In this document: piece by piece, positions 59,107-64,000 of the stretch
How positions within the stretch are numbered: position 1 is the first letter of the stretch
Layout of the letters: each line of letters opens with the position of its first letter
From: Parascedosporium putredinis
Taxonomy: Eukaryota; Ascomycota; Sordariomycetes; Microascales; Microascaceae
Length of the DNA stretch: 64,000 bases
Direction of reading: 5' to 3'
Assembly (NCBI GenBank): GCA_949357655.1
Contig: CASHTG010000020.1
Span: 434,001 to 498,000 of the forward strand
The notes under the pieces: generated by a model
What the model saw: the letters and a program-made list of their open reading frames with translations, nothing else
The model's database searches: none
What the model was told of the DNA's origin: nothing
Translations under genes and position numbers: made by a program

Positions 59107-62100
59107 GTTGGAAGGTGTGCGGGTTTCCTGGGAAGCCAAGATGGAGCTGCGGTTAGGGTGGAGGGGTATCTGGGAACTCAGGCACCGAACAAAATGAAGA
59201 GTAATCAAGAAATCCCAGTGATGATCAGTAAATGCCAAAGGATTTAGAGAAAAAAGGGACCCAGTAAATGTTGATCTGAGAGGTGATTATTAAACAACGA
59301 TTGAGGTGGATGGGCAAGACACCAGCAACGTCAAATCGAACAGTATGAGGAGGGGATGAGCAAGAAGAGAAGAAGAGAGAGAGAAGGAGAAGAAGGAGAA
59401 GAATGGAAGGCGGAAGTAAAGTAGAAAAGAGGAAGAGAGAAGGAGAAGGTAAAAGTAGATGAGGGAGCAAGTGTGAGAATTGGCAAGGAGTGAGGGTGAA
59501 AGCAAGGTACCTCTTCACACTACTGCGTCGAGGGAGGCGGCGTAGGACGAAGAGCTCTCAAGCGGGAAGGTGATGCGCGTGAGATGGTTCCGGAATGAGG
59601 GGTTCAGTGCAAGATTCTAGATTGGATCTCCAGGGACTTGGACTCTTCGGGATCGAGTCCAGGTCAGGGCATACGGAGATGTTTAAATATGAGTTACTCT
59701 TGGTTCACAATGTTCCTTTTTGAGGGTCTCCCGGCCACAGGAAGAAAGGGTGCGCGGGGGTGGACGAAGCTACATGCCTGCTCGTAACAATGTATATATG
59801 ATGGATGCATGCATCGACTAACCATCAAGGATGGCGGGTCAAACAGGAACATGGATGCCAAGTGCGGCGCGCGACATCCATCAGCTTTCAGAGCCTGCGG
59901 GGGCCGCCGGCGTAGTCTCCAGTTCGAGTCGAGAAAAACGAAGCTAAGGACGACATCGAGCGGAGTGGGTGACGCGACGAAAGCGGCAAAAGAAGGACAT
60001 GATTCCCTGAGCCGACGAGTGGAAGAGAAAAAAAGCTAAAGGCGAAAACGAGAACAGGGATACAATGTCATCCTTCCATCGATGTACTCTTTTGAATTTT
60101 TTTAGGAGACAAAAAGAAAGAAGAAAAACCGGGTCCTCTGAGTGCTCTTTGGCTCTTTCCTCTCGAGTTCCTCTTTCCTCTGGAAAAACTCTTCTTTGGC
60201 CCCCGTTTCCATTTGAATGGGCGGAAATGGGGTTCAATTGGGTGAAGGAGGGAAAAAGCCCACAGATCGTTCTCCCTAGGTTCCCTTACTGGAAAGCTAG
60301 CTAGATGCTACATCCATGTAGATGGAGTCAAGATGGATAAAGAAGTATCCGGCTTCTTTCGATTTTTGTCGTTCAACTTCATTTTGCGAACCCTCAGCTT
60401 TTTCAAGACAGACTGGATCCTTAATTTGCCAATGATATCTCAAACTCATGATTTGATCAGTAATTGATACCACGCAAAGGAAAAACAGAGCAAACCCTCC
60501 ATCACCCCCTCCATCAGTTGCGGGACTGGAACGGGAGAAGAGAGATTTACATCTGACTAGCTTTTTTGAGTGCCGTCCTGGCCCCGGAGTCCAGGTTCAG
60601 TGCTGGTACGTCATCGGTGGCGGCCCTGCCAGCGGATGAGGGGCCCAAGGCCGCCCGCTCGGACTTGATGCGCCTTCTCCACTGCACTGGGCAGCAGATG
60701 TTAGCCAGTGCAGTGCAAGCCTGGCAACCTCAAGTTGCACGGTACATGGGGAAGTAGCGAAACTGGCCCCCACGGGCTTGGGAGCCAATGAGAGCAAGAG
60801 CCTCAGCCTTGGCTCAGTGCCATCGGTGAGTTCCTTGTACTTGGCGATGCCTGTACTCGTGCCGATGCCGAAGGTATTCCGCAAAGAGCGAGGGAGAACA
60901 GTGAGGGAGTCCTCTTGGATTAGAATGGCTCGCCCGTCACCATGGTGTGTTGTTCTTTGCCAGCAAGTAGAGACACTTGGAGGCAATTTGATGCCAATAC
61001 ATCCTTTCTATTGACACTAATCGATCACTCATCACCGCGCTCCGCACCCTTCAGAACTGGCCGGTGAGCTGAGCAAAATGACACCCACGGGCCCAGAACA
61101 TTGATGACTCTGCAAGGGGGATGTTCGCTGGGATCATGGAGGGTTTGGTCTACCAAGCAAGCTTTGCGTCGCGTGCCTCTTGTGTCCTGTCCTCCCGTCA
61201 CCCCACGGCATCTGCGTCATATCTCACTGTTGGACACCACCAAGATCCCACTTTGTTAATTAGTCCCCCATCCTTCTCCTGTGAGGGAAACCAACCAAAG
61301 TACCCACGGAATGCTCTCTCGTATTAGTTTCTCGGAGTCGCTCCCCCTGGCTGGGGGTAAGGATTAGATATTCGCTTCTGCATCCCCGTCGGACCCGCCC
61401 GGCCCCGCCCGTACCCTCGAGGACCGACGCCGGTCGCTCATGCTGGATACGCGGGGTGCGGCGCGCAAAGGGAATGGGGGTTCATGTCGGGGATTCCATC
61501 ACAAGTCAAACGTACGCGGAGGTTCCTGCCGTTCTTTGCTGACATCGGTGGGGGTATTAACGGGGCCAGTTGTCAGTGTCGAGGCGGGGGCTCTAGAAAG
61601 GGAAACACTTGCCCGTTCTGGCAGTGCTGGCATCGAGATGTGGCGGGGAGATCTCACCCAGGGGCCACGGGTCGGTGGCCGCCTGATGCCTTCGTGCGTC
61701 GGACAAGGCTGGAATGGCAATTTTCTGATGCTGCTAACAGTCGAGTTAATTGACCGAGGGGCGCCGGTCTCTTTAGCTCATATTATCTACTATTGCCCCT
61801 TAGCCTCTTCTTGAGACACGCTCGCCTTTTTCTTTTTCGTTGGCCGACCGCGCCCCACTACGAGGGCCCTGAAGTCGGGCCTCCGAGACCCGGACAAGGA
61901 CGGATAGCGGAGAAGCGCATCTGAGAGAGAGAGAGATGAAGGGAGTGAGGCGGATCGGCGGGGCTGTCCATTACGGCAAGGACAACATCGGTGGTCGGGA
62001 AGCTAAAGGGTGGAACGGGGAGCTAACCAGCATGAGAAATCTCCTATTCGCGACGCTTGCAGGTGATGGATTCGCGTAGCATCACATTGAGCAATCTATT

Positions 62101-62774
62101 CCTTCTACATGAGAAAGCTGAGGGACTCCGAGCCTGCCCCATCCCACTTGCAGGGTGCATTTTCTATAGCTTCCTGCGTTCTGTAGGTCCACAGGGGCGC
62201 CTGAGAGGGATTATGCACTTCCTTTTCCCCGGCCCACTTTCCTGTCCTTTTAAAGTTTTTTTTTTTATTCTCCCTTTACTTTGAGGGTGCGGTACAGCTT
62301 TAGGGAGACTCGTGTGCATGTGAGGGTGGAACCGGTGGTCAGTTCATGGTGGCGATGATGATAGGTGTCCAGGGCATCGGAGCTCGAGGGCATGGGGGTT
62401 AGCTCCGTCTCCATTGCCTTGGTGTACTTTGTCAAATTTTCATCCATTCAACGGGATTACCCGAGGTTTTGAGGATCTCGGCGATGCACTTGTCACAAAA
62501 TGGGAAAGGGGAAAAGAAAAAAGAAAAGGAGCTACAGAGTTGTTCATGGCTTCTATATTTGTGATGTTTCTTTATTTCTTGTATCCTTTGGGAAGATATC
62601 GCCGTCTTGAGAGGAAGGAGCCAGTCACTGCGCCGTGTTTCAAACATCTAGCTTTTTACCATTCTCGAATCTCTAGATATAGTATTTTCTTTTTTCCTTT
62701 CCCTTCATTGATGCTTTTAAAAAGAGATGAAGTGAGAGGGGCAAATGAGAAGCGGGGAGAGGAAAGACACCAAA
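59107..62774. other. Gene-free stretch
   Basis: About 3.7 kb. The left 400 nt form a pyrimidine-rich promoter for the sulfotransferase-like gene. A perfect inverted repeat lies at 60680-60715. The right end is the 3' flank of the prephenate dehydratase gene. No supported coding or RNA gene. Confidence 0.45.
60680..60715. repeat. Perfect 11-bp inverted repeat with 14-nt loop
   Basis: CACTGCACTGG at 60680-60690 and CCAGTGCAGTG at 60705-60715 are exact reverse complements. It could form a stem-loop or be a dyad binding site. It does not overlap a supported gene and is not followed by a T run. Confidence 0.8.
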
Positions 62775-63918
62775 CTACGATTTAGAGCTTCTTCTCCTCT
62801 GGCTATACCAGCTTCCTAACCACCTCGAGCTCTGTGCCACGCGTTCCACCTCAACGAGGGCATCCCTCACCTCGGCATCGAGGTCATAGTGGCCTTCTAT
62901 CTCGATGAAGAAGAGGTACTGAAACGCCGTGATGAGGCTAGGCCGGCTATTAATGGTCGTGAGGTTCAGCCTCGCCTTGCGGAAACAGTCCAGCACGTCG
63001 GCCAAAGCACCGGGCTCGTGATGCGGGACCGTCAAGGACACGAGGGACTTGGTCTCCGACCGGGGCACCTTTTCGCCGTCGCCCTGGCCCTGCCGAGGCA
63101 CCTTGAGCTCGGGCCGCCCCGTCTTCTTGATGATGAAGAAGCGCGTGGTGTTGTCCTCGCGGTCCTCGATAGACTTGGCGAGCACGTCGACGCCGTAGAC
63201 CTTGGCCGCGATCTCGCTCGAGATGGCGGCCGAGGTCCCCGTCTTGTCCTCCTTGACCATCTCGGCCGCGCGGCTGGTGGAGCTCACGTCGATGGTCTCG
63301 ACGCCCTTGAGGTAGGTGGAGAGGAAGACGGAGCACTGGCCCCAGGCTTGCGGGTGCGAGTACAGCCGGGTGACGTGCTTGAGGCTCCCGAGCGGCTTGG
63401 ACCGGGGCTTGAGCGGGTTCGGGTCCGCGGCGGTGGGCGTGCAGGTGCCGGAGCCGCCGCCGTCGTCGAGCTGCAGGGCGGGGTTCCGGTGTCCGAGGAG
63501 GAAGTGGTGCACGTCGACGTAGGCCTCGCCGCAGACGGTGATGTCGGGGCAGGTCTGGAGGCGGTTGGCGAGGTTGTCTAGGGTGAAGATGACGGGTCCG
63601 TTGGTGGAGTTTTCAAAGGGGACCACGCCGAAATCGGCCTCTCCTCTTTGCACTACCTCGAAGACCTCTATACGGTTGAAGAGCGGTCAGCAAACGCATG
63701 AAAAAAGAAATAGCCCCAGACATTCTTGATCAACCCCGCCTAGCTTTTGGGGTGAAGGTCGAGATCTTAGGGGAAAGTGAGTTTGATGAAAGGGTGATAT
63801 GAGGGCCTAGCTCATACAAGGGCCGTGGTGGCAACCGCTGTTTCTCAACCAACTTACCATCGATATTTGTCGAAGGCCTCAAGTCATACTTGTCGTCTGA
63901 AAAGGACTGAAGAGCGGC
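62775..63918 (-). CDS. pha2: Prephenate dehydratase, 5' end outside the window
   Basis: Converts prephenate to phenylpyruvate in phenylalanine synthesis. Visible exons are 63858-63918 and 62775-63667, joined in phase 1; 317 residues are seen. The upstream exon carrying the first family motif (GPxGTYSHQ type) must lie beyond 64000, because 63918 follows a CTAG acceptor and the protein begins AALQSFSDD. Catalytic-domain motifs: VPFENSTNGPVIFTLD, SHPQAWGQC and the NTTRFFII motif needed for activity. The C-terminal ACT domain (SLVSLTVPHHEPGALADVL, INSRPSLITAFQYLFFIE) is the phenylalanine-binding feedback module. A Gly/Pro-rich insert of about 30 residues interrupts the catalytic domain. No frame break was found. 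Confidence 0.9.
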
Positions 63919-64000
63919 CTAGATGTAGAAGGAAGATATCAGTCACTTAGCCTCACCCTAGAGCTGCATGGTGTGTATGGTGATGGGAGCATGCCGAGGG
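63919..64000. other. Window edge, probable intron of the prephenate dehydratase gene
   Basis: The last 82 nt show no continuation of the protein on the minus strand, so they are most likely the 3' part of an intron whose donor is beyond the window. Confidence 0.45.

Noticed and set aside
1..64000. Biosynthetic cluster, CRISPR array or defence island
   Set aside because: Eukaryotic gene structure throughout; no synthase, regulator or transporter group and no spaced repeat array.

Overview
This is a stretch of nuclear genome from a filamentous ascomycete (Pezizomycotina, most likely Sordariomycetes). The signs are intron-bearing genes with short introns (mostly 50-130 nt, GT...CTRAC...AG), a CFIm25 polyadenylation factor that baker's yeast lacks, a mitochondrial mL67/Mhr1-type ribosomal protein, a fungal-type USP15/Ubp12 deubiquitinase and Ty3/gypsy relics. 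The class is inferred from protein flavour, not from a search.

Layout. 1-7.1 kb: no gene seen. 7.2-8.1 kb: decayed Ty3/gypsy integrase (-). 8.6-9.6 kb: Mpp6-type exosome cofactor (-), divergent from a complex I NDUFS6-type subunit (+, 10.1-10.8 kb). 11.7-12.6 kb: YjbQ-family protein (+), convergent with CFIm25 (-, 13.3-14.4 kb). 15.7-17.5 kb: vacuolar carboxypeptidase Y (-). 20.3-25.4 kb: Ubp12-type deubiquitinase (-). 28.7-31.6 kb: class I cyclic nucleotide phosphodiesterase (-). 31.6-44.1 kb: a gene-poor block with purine tracts and a probable gypsy chromodomain relic. 44.1-45.1 kb: Sdo1/SBDS (+), convergent with RPS18/uS13 (-, 45.5-46.4 kb). 47.3-48.4 kb: secreted protein of unknown function (-). 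51.6-54.4 kb: Hsp104 (-), divergent from mL67 (+, 55.9-56.7 kb), which converges on a sulfotransferase-like P-loop protein (-, 57.5-59.1 kb). 62.8 kb to the window end: prephenate dehydratase (-), 5' end outside the window.

The genes are ordinary housekeeping and signalling genes (RNA decay and 3' processing, ribosome assembly and translation, proteostasis, respiration, cAMP turnover, phenylalanine synthesis), each with its own promoter. No biosynthetic cluster, operon or defence island was found.

The strongest unexpected signal is technical. Eight of the fourteen genes carry in total about 23 breaks of reading frame, nearly all at short homopolymer runs, mostly one base short. In the phosphodiesterase, the sulfotransferase-like gene, mL67 and most of the deubiquitinase, restoring one base (two at one site) per break makes every exon phase agree. 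Because Hsp104, Sdo1 and mL67 are affected, consensus error is more likely than pseudogenes. The best biological leads are a CCHC zinc knuckle on the Mpp6 protein, a possible membrane anchor on the YjbQ protein, matching CACGTG boxes upstream of a cytosolic and a mitochondrial ribosomal protein gene, and a 14-bp palindrome present twice.
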